Positions 53,075-62,521 of a DNA stretch of 64,000 nt are shown here, one piece after another. Position numbers and translations under genes: made by a program. The stretch lies in NCBI RefSeq assembly GCF_001441165.1, contig NZ_CP013126.1, forward strand, positions 2,385,551 to 2,449,550, given 5' to 3'. Position 1 is the stretch's first letter, and every line of letters begins with the position of its first letter. Source of the DNA: Acidipropionibacterium acidipropionici (GTDB taxonomy: Bacteria > Actinomycetota > Actinomycetes > Propionibacteriales > Propionibacteriaceae). Under the pieces are notes generated by a model, which saw only the letters and a program-made list of their open reading frames with translations, was not told the origin of the DNA and made no database searches.

Positions 53075-55121
53075 GGTCATGGCCGCCCGAACCGTGGCCG
53101 TCATGCATGGCCAGGATGTCGCGGGGCAGCACCACGAAGGGCCGCATCATCGTGTGGTCCTCGTGATCGAGGATGTGGCAGTGGTACATGAACTCTCCCG
53201 TCGCGCCGCCGAAGCGTCCCAGCACGCTCACCACCTCGCCGGGCTGGACCACCCAGGTGTCCTTCGTGCCGCCGGTCACCGGGTCGATCGCCGGCCCGGC
53301 ACCGGGGACCGGGAGTGGGGAGGGGGTGGAGCCGGTGGCCGGATCGAAGCCGGGCACATTGCCGGTCTTCTGATCCAGCTTCCAGGCGAGGCGCTCGATC
53401 ATCTGGAAGGACGTCATGTGGATGTGCATCGGATGGGCCGGGCCGCCGAGGTGGACGACGTTCCACCGCACCCACGCCCCGTCGGCGATCATGACGTTGA
53501 CGGTGTCGTCGAAGAGTTTCGCCGCGGCGCGCAGCACCATCGGCTTCCCGCCCTTCCCACCGGACAGCCGGATGACGTCGTTGGCACCGACCTGGTCGGG
53601 CGGCAGGTCGCTGACGTCGGCCATCTCCCACAGCTGGGGGTGACCGTTGCCCTCGGTCCCGGGCGGGGCGACCACGAGCCAGACCTGCTGCTCGGGGGTC
53701 ACGACGTCGTGGTCGGGATCGGGCCCGACCACCACCCGGTTGTCGGGCAGCAGCTTCCAGCGGGGGTTCGGGGACAGCGACTCGGGCAGCGTGAACGGGT
53801 CGTCGACCGGTCCCGAGCCGACCCTGATCTGCATCGCCGTGGCGTCGGTCTGGCCCGGCTGCGGGTTCAGCGCGGTGGCGCTCTCATTGCGCAGCTCCAG
53901 GGTCCGTCCGGCCAGGGGCGCCAGGTCCACCAGGACATCCATCCGCTCGCCCGGGCCCAGATTCACCGCGCCTCCGGGTGCCACCACCGGTGCGGGCAGC
54001 AGGCCGGCGTCGGTGCCGATCACCACCAGGGCCTCGGGCAGCCGGTGCATCCCGAAGGCGGTGGGGTCGTCGCCGAATCCGCCGTCGGAGCGGGCCGGCA
54101 GCGGATCGCTGTCGGCCGGGATGGCCTCATCGGTGGTGTCGTAGAGGGCCAGCCTGAGGATCCGCGCGTTGGAGGCGTTGAGGAGCCGCAGCCGCTGCCA
54201 GCCGGGCCGGGCCTCATGGGTCGGCCAGATCTTGCCGTTCACCAGCGTGTAGGGACCGGTGACCGGGATCTCGGCCGCCGCGTCGCCGGTGCCGATCCCG
54301 GCCTGCTTGTACAGGAGTCTTCCGGTCGGGACGAAGGAGTCGGCCGCACCGGCCTCGGTCTCCAGGTTCGCGTCGCGGATCGCAAGGACCAGCTCCCGGT
54401 TTCCGGAGGGCAGGTGCAGGGACTCCTCGACGTCGTCGCGGATCAGGTAGAAACCGGCCAGGCCGGCGAAGACGCTGAAGCGGGTCACCGCCATGGCGTG
54501 GTCGTGGTACCACAGCGTCGCCGACTCCTGGCCGTTTGGGTAGGAGCAGCGCGTCCAGCGGCCCGGCAGGGCGACGTTGTGCGCCCAGCCGTCGTTGTGG
54601 CCGTCGGTCAGGGATCCGTGCAGGTGGACGACGGTGGCCGATCGGATCTGGTCGGTGCCCTCCAGCATGGGGTAGGCGTTCGCCGGGCCGTGCCGGCCGT
54701 GGGCCTGCATGCGGCCTCCGGGAAGGGTGGCGATCCGGACGGTGTCGGCCACGCCGCCGGGCTGCGGAGGCACCCGCACCACGTCATAGGGCAGGGCCGC
54801 CCGCTCGTCCGAGCCGCCCGCGTCCTCGCTCACCAGGGCGTTACCCCAGTCGATGCGCACCGGATGGCCCGAGCGCACCACGATGGTGGGGCCGGGCACC
54901 GAACCCTCGTAGCCCCAGATCTCGGTGTCGGGCAGGTCGGCGTGCAGCCGGGTGCGGAACGGTCGGGCGCAGATCGGCAGCACCCGGCCCTCGGCAAGAT
55001 CCCGGGCGTCGATCACCGACAGCCTGCGCGGGGCCGTGGGGGAGGAGGGCAGTGCGAGGCCGCCGGTCTCGGCGAGTGCGCGCAGCCTGGCCTGGGACTC
55101 CGGGACGGGTTCTGCAGACAT
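53067..55121 (-). CDS. Multicopper oxidase (CotA/phenoxazinone synthase-like)
   Basis: A 684-residue three-cupredoxin-domain oxidase. Copper motifs are all present: HLHG and WYHDHAM (domain 1), HPMHIHM and HCHILDHEDHTMM (domain 3; the Cys-His bridge and axial Met of the type 1 site). The C-terminus is His/Gly/Asp-rich (MHDGHGSGGHDHG). No Sec or Tat signal is seen at the chosen start, which fits CotA/phenoxazinone synthase relatives and suggests a cytosolic enzyme. AAGGAG lies 6 nt before the ATG at 55121. Phenol, bilirubin or metal oxidation are all possible; copper tolerance is an inference. Confidence 0.92.
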   Translation of the reverse strand: MSAEPVPESQARLRALAETGGLALPSSPTAPRRLSVIDARDLAEGRVLPICARPFRTRLHADLPDTEIWGYEGSVPGPTIVVRSGHPVRIDWGNALVSEDAGGSDERAALPYDVVRVPPQPGGVADTVRIATLPGGRMQAHGRHGPANAYPMLEGTDQIRSATVVHLHGSLTDGHNDGWAHNVALPGRWTRCSYPNGQESATLWYHDHAMAVTRFSVFAGLAGFYLIRDDVEESLHLPSGNRELVLAIRDANLETEAGAADSFVPTGRLLYKQAGIGTGDAAAEIPVTGPYTLVNGKIWPTHEARPGWQRLRLLNASNARILRLALYDTTDEAIPADSDPLPARSDGGFGDDPTAFGMHRLPEALVVIGTDAGLLPAPVVAPGGAVNLGPGERMDVLVDLAPLAGRTLELRNESATALNPQPGQTDATAMQIRVGSGPVDDPFTLPESLSPNPRWKLLPDNRVVVGPDPDHDVVTPEQQVWLVVAPPGTEGNGHPQLWEMADVSDLPPDQVGANDVIRLSGGKGGKPMVLRAAAKLFDDTVNVMIADGAWVRWNVVHLGGPAHPMHIHMTSFQMIERLAWKLDQKTGNVPGFDPATGSTPSPLPVPGAGPAIDPVTGGTKDTWVVQPGEVVSVLGRFGGATGEFMYHCHILDHEDHTMMRPFVVLPRDILAMHDGHGSGGHDHG

Positions 55122-55226
55122 CTGAACTCCTTGGACAGATCCTCGATCGAAGGACGGAACGGTGCCCCGGTCGACGGCCTCTGGTCGGCATCGACCGGGC
55201 AGTAGCAATGGTTACCCCAGAGCGCC

Positions 55227-55236
55227 GTGTATACAC
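55227..55236. promoter_or_regulatory. Palindrome in the divergent region
   Basis: GTGTATACAC is a perfect 10-bp palindrome in the 214-bp gap between the multicopper oxidase and the ATP-grasp operon. Such GTnTAnAC-like sites are bound by several GntR-type regulators, and copper regulators also use related TGTA/TACA half-sites. No regulator gene is adjacent. I see no gene in this gap. Confidence 0.4.
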
Positions 55237-55335
55237 CGCCGCGGGTTCAGGTCGGCCGCGGCCGGGGGCGGGGGCGAAACACTGCTGTAACGGCGCTCAC
55301 CGGGCCCTGTAACACGATTCAGCCAGCATGTGGCC

Positions 55336-56964
55336 ATGGAGTCACTGCTCGACGGATATCCGACCTCCCCGCTCATCCACGATGAGCTGCTCGGCAGTGA
55401 CGGCGTCCGCCCCCAGTGCGCCCGCCTGGCACGCGGATTCGACCGCCTGGGGGCCGAAGAGGTGCGCTCCCGGGCCGCCTACCTGGCATCCCGATACGTC
55501 GACTCCGGGGTCACCTTCGACCTCGGCGGAACGGAGAAGCCCTTCCCGCTCGACATCATGCCCAGGATCATCGAGGCCCGCGAGTGGGACACCATCAGCA
55601 CCGGCGTGGCCCAGCGCGTCTACACCCTGGAGCGCTTCCTGGGCGACGTCTACGGGTCCGGGCAGGTCTTCGACGACGGGGTGGTGCCCCGCAGGCTCGT
55701 CGTCTCCTCGCCGAATTTCATCCGGGAGGTGGCGGGCATCGCGCCGGCCAACGGGGTGCGGATCCACGTCGCGGGGATCGACCTGATCCGCGACGGCGAC
55801 GGCACCATGAGGGTCCTGGAGGACAACGTCCGGATACCCTCGGGGGTCTCCTACGTGCTCACCAACCGGGCCGCGATGGCCGGCGTCCTGCCCGACATCA
55901 TGCGCCGGCACAATGTCGAGCCGGTCGACGTCTACCCCTCCCGGCTGCGCGCCGCTCTGGAGGCCGCGGCCCCCGCCGGGGTCTCCGAGCCCAACGTCGT
56001 CGTGCTCACCCCCGGCGTCTACAACTCCGCCTACTACGAGCACTCCCTACTGGCCCGCACCATGGGCGTGCCGCTGGTCGAGGGCCCCGACCTGGTGTGC
56101 CGCCAGGGCCGGGTCTACGTGCGCACCACCTCGGGGCTCAACCGGGTCGACGTCATCTACCGGCGGGTCGACGACGACTTCATCGACCCGGTCCACTTCC
56201 GGCCCGACTCGGTCCTGGGCGCCGCGGGACTCGTCTCGGCCGTCGCCAACGGCACTGTGACGGTGGCCAACTGGATCGGCAACGGAGTCGCCGATGACAA
56301 GCTCATCTACACCTACCTGCCCGATCTCATCCGCTACTACTGCGGTGAGGAACCGGTGCTGCCCAATGTCGACACCTGGCGTCTCGAAGAACCCGACTCC
56401 CTGGCCGAGGTGCTCGACCGGCTCGACGAGCTCGTCGTCAAACCCGTCGACGGATCCGGCGGCAAGGGCATCATCATGGGACCCGAGTGCACCGGCGCGC
56501 AGATCGACGCCGCCCGCGCCAGACTGCGCGCCGACCCCAGAGGATGGATCGCCCAGCCCCTCGTGCAGCTGTCCACCGTGCCCACCTTCATCGACGACAG
56601 GCTGGTGCCCCGGCGCGTCGACCTGAGACCCTTCGCCGTCAACGACGGCAACGCCATATGGGTGCTGCCCGGAGGGCTCACCCGGGTCGCCCTGGGAGAG
56701 GGCCAGTTCATCGTGAACTCCTCCCAGGGAGGCGGATCCAAGGACACCTGGGTGCTGGGCGCACCCGGTACGCGCAGGACCGAGCCGTTGCCCTCGATCC
56801 AGATCCAGGCCGCCGCGCCGACCCGCCAGGCCGAGCCGCGGCTGGCCGCATCCGGGCCGATGGAACAGCCCGACCGGTCCATCTGGGAGGCCCAGCAGGG
56901 CCAGCAGCAGCAGGCCGGGCTGCCGGGCCGCGACGTCGAGGCGGGGGAGGAGACGGCATGCTGA
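55336..56964 (+). CDS. Circularly permuted ATP-grasp type 2 protein
   Basis: A 542-residue protein of the CP_ATPgrasp_2 (DUF404/DUF407) family, proposed to ligate amino acids or peptides. Family features are seen: FPLDIMPRII, the YTLERFLGDVYG segment, VRIPSGVSYVLTNR, VVKPVDGSGGKGIIMG (ATP-binding lysine loop) and RRVDLRPFAV. The C-terminal 60 residues are low-complexity and Gln-rich. The ATG at 55336 was chosen; an in-frame GTG at 55330 is the alternative. It is the first of three genes with the alpha-E and transglutaminase genes, overlapping the next by 7 bp. Confidence 0.92.
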   Translation: MESLLDGYPTSPLIHDELLGSDGVRPQCARLARGFDRLGAEEVRSRAAYLASRYVDSGVTFDLGGTEKPFPLDIMPRIIEAREWDTISTGVAQRVYTLERFLGDVYGSGQVFDDGVVPRRLVVSSPNFIREVAGIAPANGVRIHVAGIDLIRDGDGTMRVLEDNVRIPSGVSYVLTNRAAMAGVLPDIMRRHNVEPVDVYPSRLRAALEAAAPAGVSEPNVVVLTPGVYNSAYYEHSLLARTMGVPLVEGPDLVCRQGRVYVRTTSGLNRVDVIYRRVDDDFIDPVHFRPDSVLGAAGLVSAVANGTVTVANWIGNGVADDKLIYTYLPDLIRYYCGEEPVLPNVDTWRLEEPDSLAEVLDRLDELVVKPVDGSGGKGIIMGPECTGAQIDAARARLRADPRGWIAQPLVQLSTVPTFIDDRLVPRRVDLRPFAVNDGNAIWVLPGGLTRVALGEGQFIVNSSQGGGSKDTWVLGAPGTRRTEPLPSIQIQAAAPTRQAEPRLAASGPMEQPDRSIWEAQQGQQQQAGLPGRDVEAGEETAC

Positions 56965-57866
56965 GCAGGTTGGCGGAATCCATGTTCTGGATCGGCCGGT
57001 ACCTGGAGAGGGCCGAGGACGTCGCACGGCTGTTGCGCGTGCACCTCGAGGTGACCGCCGAGGAGACCGGAGAGCGCGGCGCCGACTCGGCGACCCTGAT
57101 GGCCAGCATCGGCGCCCCTCCCGATCCCGACTCCGGGCCACCCGACGTGTGGGGGGTGCTGGGCCACGACGCCTCCTCCCCGGTGTCCATCGTCTCGGCG
57201 CTGAGCAGCTGCCGAGACGCAGCCAGACGCGCCCGCGAGGTGCTCTCCCTGGAGACCTGGGAGGAGATCAACCGCGCATGGCGGGCCGTCTCCCAGGGCC
57301 AGCTGCGCAGCACCTACCAGCAGCTGGCACTGCGAACCGTCCTGGACCACTGCTACGCGGTCACCGGCATCGTCGACTCCACCATGAGCCACGAGGAGGG
57401 CTGGGACTTCCACTGCCTGGGCCGGATGATCGAGCGGATCGACATCACCGCACGGATGGTCTCGGTGGCCCCGGTCGACGACGGGGAGGCGCAGATCACC
57501 ACGCTGCGCGCCTGCGGGGCCGATCACGCCTTCCTCATCAGCCGCGGAGGAGACCGCAGCCGAGGCGCCGCCGTCGACTTCCTGCTGCGCGACAGGCTGT
57601 GCCCCAGGTCGGTCGTCCACTGCCTGGCCGAGGCCGAAGGATGCCTCGCGCGCCTCGACACCGGGCGGCGCACCGGCTTCCAGTCCGACGCGCAGCGGCT
57701 CCTCGGCCGTGCCCGCGCCGAGTTCGAGTACCGCTCCGACGAGGCCCTGCTCACCGGACTGGGGGAGCAGATGTCCGATCTCAGCCGGACCTGCCACCGG
57801 GCGACCGACGCCCTGTCCGCCCACTACTTCCATGGGGCCGATGTGGCCTACTGGCATGAGGGATGA
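56958..57866 (+). CDS. Alpha-E domain protein
   Basis: A 302-residue helical protein of the alpha-E (DUF403) family, beginning with the typical MLSRLAESMFWIGRYLERAE. Further conserved segments are CLGRMIERIDITARM and the EFEYRS element. Its biochemical role is unknown; it almost always accompanies the permuted ATP-grasp and a transglutaminase-like peptidase. The start overlaps the upstream stop by 7 bp, and the next start follows after 4 bp, so all three are co-expressed. Confidence 0.92.
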   Translation: MLSRLAESMFWIGRYLERAEDVARLLRVHLEVTAEETGERGADSATLMASIGAPPDPDSGPPDVWGVLGHDASSPVSIVSALSSCRDAARRAREVLSLETWEEINRAWRAVSQGQLRSTYQQLALRTVLDHCYAVTGIVDSTMSHEEGWDFHCLGRMIERIDITARMVSVAPVDDGEAQITTLRACGADHAFLISRGGDRSRGAAVDFLLRDRLCPRSVVHCLAEAEGCLARLDTGRRTGFQSDAQRLLGRARAEFEYRSDEALLTGLGEQMSDLSRTCHRATDALSAHYFHGADVAYWHEG

Positions 57867-57870
57867 CGCC

Positions 57871-58713
57871 ATGACCTCCACCCTGCGCATCCAGCACCGC
57901 ACCAACGTCCACTACGACGGCCCGGTGTCCCACAGCTTCGACGAGGTGCGGATGACCCCGCTCTACTCGGAGTCCCAACTCATCAGGCACACCGCGATCA
58001 GCGTGACGCCCCAGCCCTGGCAGTACTCCCACGTCGACTACTGGGGCACCCAGGTGACCTCCTTCGAGATCCACGAGCCGCACCAGCGGCTCACCATCAC
58101 CGCCGACACCACCCTCGATGTCGTCAAACTGCCCCACCTCGATTCCGGCATGACCCTGCCGCAGGTCGGAGCCGGCCACGACCGCTGGTACGAGTACGTC
58201 CTCAACTCCCCGGTCACCGACCCCGGCCAGGAGCTGCGGGAGCGGACCCGCGAACTCGTCGACGACACCATGACCATCAACCGGATCGGCCACACCGTCT
58301 CGGAGATGATTCACGACCAGGTGCACTACGTGCCCGGATCGACCCGCGTCGACACGACCGCGCAGCAGGCCTGGGAGGCCAGATCCGGGGTCTGCCAGGA
58401 CATCGCCCACCTGGTCATCGGGTGTCTGCGCAGCCTCGGAATCCCCACCCGGTACGTGTCGGGATATGTGCTGCCCCGCAACGAGGCCGAACCGGGGGAG
58501 CCCGTCGACGCCCAGACCCATGCCTGGGTGCAGTGGTGGGACGGCGCATGGACCGGTTTCGACCCCACCAACCTCGTCGACTCGGGGGAGAGCCACGCCC
58601 GGGTGGGCACCGGACGCGAGTACGCCGACGTCGCCCCCTTCAAAGGGGTGTTCACCGGGGCGGGCAGCACGTCGACCTACGAGGCCTCGGTGGTGATGCG
58701 CAGACTCTCCTGA
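57871..58713 (+). CDS. Transglutaminase-like protein (peptidase or amide-forming)
   Basis: A 280-residue cytosolic protein with an N-terminal bacterial transglutaminase-associated region (about 1-80) and a catalytic core with the triad C175 (SGVCQDIAH), H217 (QTHAWV) and D231 (GFDPTN). Together with the ATP-grasp and alpha-E proteins it forms a triad proposed to make and trim or transfer a peptide tag. An ATG at 57856 is an alternative start; 57871 has GAGGGA upstream. Confidence 0.92.
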   Translation: MTSTLRIQHRTNVHYDGPVSHSFDEVRMTPLYSESQLIRHTAISVTPQPWQYSHVDYWGTQVTSFEIHEPHQRLTITADTTLDVVKLPHLDSGMTLPQVGAGHDRWYEYVLNSPVTDPGQELRERTRELVDDTMTINRIGHTVSEMIHDQVHYVPGSTRVDTTAQQAWEARSGVCQDIAHLVIGCLRSLGIPTRYVSGYVLPRNEAEPGEPVDAQTHAWVQWWDGAWTGFDPTNLVDSGESHARVGTGREYADVAPFKGVFTGAGSTSTYEASVVMRRLS

Positions 58714-58745
58714 GGGGCCCGGGAACAGTCGGGCAGACTTGACCC

Positions 58746-59282
58746 ATGACCCCCTCAACCCCGGCCTCATCCAGACCTGCCGATCTTGTGTGGCGGGGAC
58801 TCACCTTCCCTCTGCCCGTGCCCGCCCACACGCGCAAACTCATCCTGCCCCGGGCCGGTACCCCGAAGCGATACGCCACCGAACCGCTGCTGCTGGTCAA
58901 CGTGGAGCGCCCCGCCATCACGGCGCCCTGGCTCAAGGACCACCAGTGGCACCGGCTGGTGCGCGGTCAACTGTCCGGGGGACGCCAGATGGACAGGGCC
59001 ACCGAGGCCGTGCTGGAGGTGTCCCCGGGCCGCGTGGCGGTGAGCGCCTTCGAGGGCGGTCCGGTGATAGAGGCCGAACTCGCCCCCGATCTGGAACCCG
59101 ACGTCGCGACGAACAGAAGGCTGCTGGTGATCGTGGCCGAGCGCCCGACCCTCGAGGACCTCCGCCAGATCCCCAAACGCCCCGACGCCTTCGTCCACTC
59201 CGTCTCCGAGACCATGCTCAGTTCAGGACCAGTGTTCTACACGGTTTCTACTGTGGCGGGGGGACAACCCGCCACAGTGTGA
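58746..59282 (+). CDS. Hypothetical protein after the ATP-grasp operon
   Basis: A 178-residue soluble protein, no domain recognised. The middle portion (about 25-140) has alternating beta-like segments ([27 protein letters not shown]). It lies 32 bp after the transglutaminase gene, but CAGACT at 58734-58739, 6 nt before its ATG, suggests a separate leaderless promoter. An 11-bp hairpin covers its 3' end (59250-59278). A link with the peptide-ligase operon is only positional. Confidence 0.65.
   Translation: MTPSTPASSRPADLVWRGLTFPLPVPAHTRKLILPRAGTPKRYATEPLLLVNVERPAITAPWLKDHQWHRLVRGQLSGGRQMDRATEAVLEVSPGRVAVSAFEGGPVIEAELAPDLEPDVATNRRLLVIVAERPTLEDLRQIPKRPDAFVHSVSETMLSSGPVFYTVSTVAGGQPATV
59250..59278 (+). 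terminator. Hairpin at the end of the 58746 gene
   Basis: ACTGTGGCGGG (59250-59260), loop GGGACAA, CCCGCCACAGT (59268-59278): a perfect 11-bp stem ending 1 nt before the stop codon TGA at 59280. It probably terminates transcription upstream of the proS promoter. No T-tract follows. Confidence 0.65.
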
Positions 59283-59300
59283 TGCAACGCCCTGGACCGG

Positions 59301-59306
59301 TAAGAT
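59301..59306 (+). promoter_or_regulatory. Probable proS -10 element
   Basis: TAAGAT at 59301-59306 lies after the hairpin at 59250-59278 and about 69 nt before the proS GTG. It would give a leader of roughly 60 nt. No convincing -35 was seen. Confidence 0.4.
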
Positions 59307-59374
59307 CTGCGCGGATCGTGCCGGGTCACGCCGAAGGGCGGCGGAGGGCCAGGGCGACCGGAAAGGTAAGTCAC

Positions 59375-61132
59375 GTGTTGACCCGCATGTCAGAGCTGTT
59401 CGTGCGCACCCTGCGGGAGGATCCCGCCGCCGCCGAGGTCCCGAGCCACCGCTGGCTGGTCCGCGCCGGCTACATCCGCCGGGCGGCCCCCGGCATCTAC
59501 ACCTGGCTGCCGCTGGGGCTGAAGGTGCTGCGCAAGGTCGAGGGCATCGTCCGCACCGAGATGGACGCCATGGGCGCCCAGGAGGTCCTCTTCCCGGCCC
59601 TGCTGCCCTCGGAGCCCTACAAGGAGTCCAACCGCTGGGTCGAGTACGGCGACAACCTCTTCCGCCTCAAGGACCGCAAGGGCGTCGACATGCTGCTCGG
59701 CCCCACCCACGAGGAGATGTTCACCCTCCTGGTCAAGGACCTGTACTCCTCCTACAAGGACCTGCCGCTGGCGATCTACCAGATCCAGACCAAGTACCGC
59801 GACGAGGCCCGCCCCCGGGCCGGCATCCTGCGCGGCCGCGAGTTCGTGATGAAGGACTCCTACTCCTTCGACGTCGACGACGAGGGCCTGGACGCCTCCT
59901 ACAACAGGCACCGCGACGCCTACATCAAGATCTTCGACCGGCTCGGATTCGACTACGCCATCGTCAAGGCCATGTCCGGCCCGATGGGCGGCTCCCGCTC
60001 CGAGGAGTTCCTGGCCGTCGCAGAGAACGGCGAGGACACCTTCGTGCGCTCCCCGGGCGGCTACGCCGCCAATGTCGAGGCCGTGCGGATCGCCGCCCCC
60101 GAACCCCTCGACTACTCGCAGACGCCGGCCCCGGAGGTGGTCCACACCCCCGACGTGCCGACCATCGAGACCCTCGTCGCCATGGCCAACGAGGTCAAGC
60201 CCCGCGCCGACCGGCCCTGGCAGGGCTCCGACACCCTCAAGAACGTCGTCTTCATGGTCACCGGCCCCGACGGCACCCGCGAGCCTCTGGCGATCGGGCT
60301 GCCCGGCGACCGCGAGGTCGACGAGAAGCGCCTCGAGGCGGCCCTCGACCCGGCCGTCGCCGAGCCCTTCACCGACGAGGACTTCGCCGACCACCCCGAG
60401 CTGGCCAAGGGATACATCGGCCCGCGAGCCCTGGGCGAGGAGAACCCCTCGGGAATCCGCTACCTCGTCGACCCGAGGGTCGTCACCGGAACCAGCTGGA
60501 TCACCGGCGCCGACCGGAAGGACCACCACGTGTTCAACCTGGTGGCCGGCCGCGACTTCACCGCCGACGGCATCATCGACGTCGCCGAGATCCGCGAGGG
60601 CGACCCGGCCCCCGACGGCTCCGGCCCGCTGACCCTGGCCCGCGGCATCGAGATGGGCCACATCTTCCAGCTCGGACGCAAGTACGCCGACGCCCTGGGC
60701 CTCAAGGTGCTCGACCGCAACGGCAAGCTCGTCACCGTCACCATGGGCTCCTACGGCATCGGGGTCTCCCGAGCCGTGGCGGCCGTCGCCGAGTACACCT
60801 GCGACGACAAGGGCCTGTCCTGGCCGCGCGAACTGGCCCCCTTCGACGTCCACGTGCTGGCCACCGGCAAGGGGACCGACGTCCTGGCCGAGGCCACCCG
60901 GATCGCCACCGAGCTCCAGGAGGCCGGCCTCGAGGTGCTCCTCGACGACCGCAAGGCCTCGCCCGGCGTCAAATTCGCCGACTCCGAGGTGCTCGGCATG
61001 CCCACATCCGTGGTGGTCGGCCGCGGCCTCAAGGACGGCGTCGTGGAGATCCGCGACCGCCGCACCGGCAACCGGCGCGAGGTGCCGGTGGCCGACGCCG
61101 TCGCCGAGATCCTCACCGAGGTCCGGGGCTGA
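59375..61132 (+). CDS. proS: Prolyl-tRNA synthetase
   Basis: Class II synthetase charging tRNA-Pro. The 585-residue protein is the bacterial long form: motif 1 around [17 protein letters not shown], motif 2 [20 protein letters not shown], a YbaK-like editing insertion (about 230-390), motif 3 [13 protein letters not shown] and the C-terminal anticodon domain ([14 protein letters not shown]). The GTG at 59375 has AAAGG about 8 nt upstream; an ATG at 59387 is an alternative. It is followed by a large palindromic terminator. Confidence 0.96.
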   Translation: MLTRMSELFVRTLREDPAAAEVPSHRWLVRAGYIRRAAPGIYTWLPLGLKVLRKVEGIVRTEMDAMGAQEVLFPALLPSEPYKESNRWVEYGDNLFRLKDRKGVDMLLGPTHEEMFTLLVKDLYSSYKDLPLAIYQIQTKYRDEARPRAGILRGREFVMKDSYSFDVDDEGLDASYNRHRDAYIKIFDRLGFDYAIVKAMSGPMGGSRSEEFLAVAENGEDTFVRSPGGYAANVEAVRIAAPEPLDYSQTPAPEVVHTPDVPTIETLVAMANEVKPRADRPWQGSDTLKNVVFMVTGPDGTREPLAIGLPGDREVDEKRLEAALDPAVAEPFTDEDFADHPELAKGYIGPRALGEENPSGIRYLVDPRVVTGTSWITGADRKDHHVFNLVAGRDFTADGIIDVAEIREGDPAPDGSGPLTLARGIEMGHIFQLGRKYADALGLKVLDRNGKLVTVTMGSYGIGVSRAVAAVAEYTCDDKGLSWPRELAPFDVHVLATGKGTDVLAEATRIATELQEAGLEVLLDDRKASPGVKFADSEVLGMPTSVVVGRGLKDGVVEIRDRRTGNRREVPVADAVAEILTEVRG

Positions 61133-61156
61133 GAGGGATTCGCGGCTGAACGCCCT

Positions 61157-61184
61157 GCGGCGTCACCGGGCCCGGTGACGCCGC
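61157..61184. terminator. Perfect 28-bp palindrome between convergent proS and CGNR genes
   Basis: GCGGCGTCACCGGG (61157-61170) is directly followed by its reverse complement CCCGGTGACGCCGC (61171-61184). It overlaps the last codons of the minus-strand CGNR gene and lies 24 nt after the proS stop. It would form a 12- or 13-bp hairpin on either strand, so a bidirectional terminator is likely. Confidence 0.7.
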
Positions 61185-61675
61185 ACGGCCGCCCTGTTGT
61201 TGCAGCGGGTGGAGCAGTACTTCTGCCGCCCGTTGCGCGAGGTGTCGGCGAAGACCCGGTCGCAGTCGCCGGCCGCGCATCGTCCCAGACGGTCCATCCC
61301 GCGCCCGGACAGGTGCAGCGCGGTGCCCACGCTGATGAGGGTGCCCAGCATCCCGGCGAAGGTGACGTCGTCGTCCCGGTAGTGCAGATGCCATCCCTGG
61401 TCGTCATGACGGATCAGACGCGGATGACCCGACCAGCGCTCCAGCAGGTCGTTGAGCAGCCCCGCACGGGCGTCCTCGTCAGCAGAGTCGACGACGGCGA
61501 CCCAGTCGGCGAGCAGGCCGCGGGCCGCCTCCAGGTCCCTCCCGGTGACGGGACGGTCGACGTTGAGGCCGGCCGCATCGCAGCGAGCCTCCAACTCGGC
61601 GGGGGACTCCGGCGGATCATTCACCAGATCCGCGGCCAGATTCACCGGATCGGCTCCGTAAGGGTTGAGCAGCAC
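61163..61675 (-). CDS. CGNR zinc finger / ABATE domain protein
   Basis: A 170-residue protein with an N-terminal ABATE (DUF1470-like) domain (about 1-120; ADLVNDPPESPAELE) and a C-terminal CGNR zinc finger: RCAAGDCDRVFADTSRNGRQ then KYCSTRCNNRAAV. Here the name-giving CGNR is CNNR. Such proteins are presumed stress-linked DNA- or RNA-binding regulators. The GTG at 61675 was chosen; TGTAAT (minus strand, 61682-61687) lies 6 nt upstream. It is divergent from the TSUP gene with only 25 bp between starts. Confidence 0.86.
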   Translation of the reverse strand: MLLNPYGADPVNLAADLVNDPPESPAELEARCDAAGLNVDRPVTGRDLEAARGLLADWVAVVDSADEDARAGLLNDLLERWSGHPRLIRHDDQGWHLHYRDDDVTFAGMLGTLISVGTALHLSGRGMDRLGRCAAGDCDRVFADTSRNGRQKYCSTRCNNRAAVRRHRAR

Positions 61676-61700
61676 AAACCGATTACACCACAGTGGTGCC

Positions 61701-62495
61701 GTGACTCTCGACGCCTCGCTGGCCCCGCACCTCATGATCCTGCTGATGGCCGCCGCCTTCCTCGCCGGATGGGTGGACGCCGTGGTCGGCGGCGGAGGGC
61801 TCATCCAGCTCCCCGCCCTGCTGGTCGGCCTGCCCCAGGCCACCCCGGTGGCCACCGTCGCCGGCACCAACAAGATCTCCTCGTTCGCGGGAACCCTCAC
61901 CGCCTCGGCCACCTATCTGCGCACGGTCCGGGTGCACTGGCCCTCGGCGGCGACGATCATGGCCGGAGCCTGCCTGGGGTCCAGCGCCGGTGCGCGCCTG
62001 GTGCAGTTCCTGCCCAAGCGGTGGTTCACCCCGATCGTGCTGGTGGTGATCATCGGCGTCGGCATCTTCACCTGGCGGCGGCCCACGATGGGGCTGGTGA
62101 ACCGGGTCCGCCACCACGGTGCTGCCCGGTACCTGCGACTGGCCGGCATCGGAGCCCTGATCGGCGTCTACGACGGCGCCGTCGGCCCGGGCACCGGCAC
62201 CTTCTTCGTCATCTGCCTGGTCGCCGTGATCGGCTACGGCTTCCTCGAGGCCTCGGCCCTGGCCAAGCTCGCGAACCTGGCCACCAACGCCGGCGCCATC
62301 GCGGTGTTCTGGGCGCACGGCGTCATCTGGTGGAGGGTCGGCCTGGTGATGGCCCTGGCCAATCTCACCGGTGGCTGGATCGGGGCTCGCACCGCGGTGC
62401 GCCACGGCAGCGGCTTCGTGCGGAAGGTCTTCCTGGTCACGGTGATCGGACTGGGCGTCAAGCTGGCCCACGACACCATCATTCAATTCACGTGA
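61701..62495 (+). CDS. TauE/SafE (TSUP) family sulfite/organosulfur exporter
   Basis: A 264-residue integral membrane protein with about seven or eight helices. The two TSUP repeats are seen as AGWVDAVVGGGGLIQLPALL and the later GVYDGAVGPGTGTFFVI. Substrates in the family are sulfite, sulfoacetate and related anions; the specific substrate is unknown. The GTG at 61701 was chosen, with CACAGT 6 nt upstream; an ATG at 61734 is an alternative that would lose 11 residues. Confidence 0.9.
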   Translation: MTLDASLAPHLMILLMAAAFLAGWVDAVVGGGGLIQLPALLVGLPQATPVATVAGTNKISSFAGTLTASATYLRTVRVHWPSAATIMAGACLGSSAGARLVQFLPKRWFTPIVLVVIIGVGIFTWRRPTMGLVNRVRHHGAARYLRLAGIGALIGVYDGAVGPGTGTFFVICLVAVIGYGFLEASALAKLANLATNAGAIAVFWAHGVIWWRVGLVMALANLTGGWIGARTAVRHGSGFVRKVFLVTVIGLGVKLAHDTIIQFT

Positions 62496-62521
62496 GCGTC
62501 CGGTTCACACCGACCGGGCGA

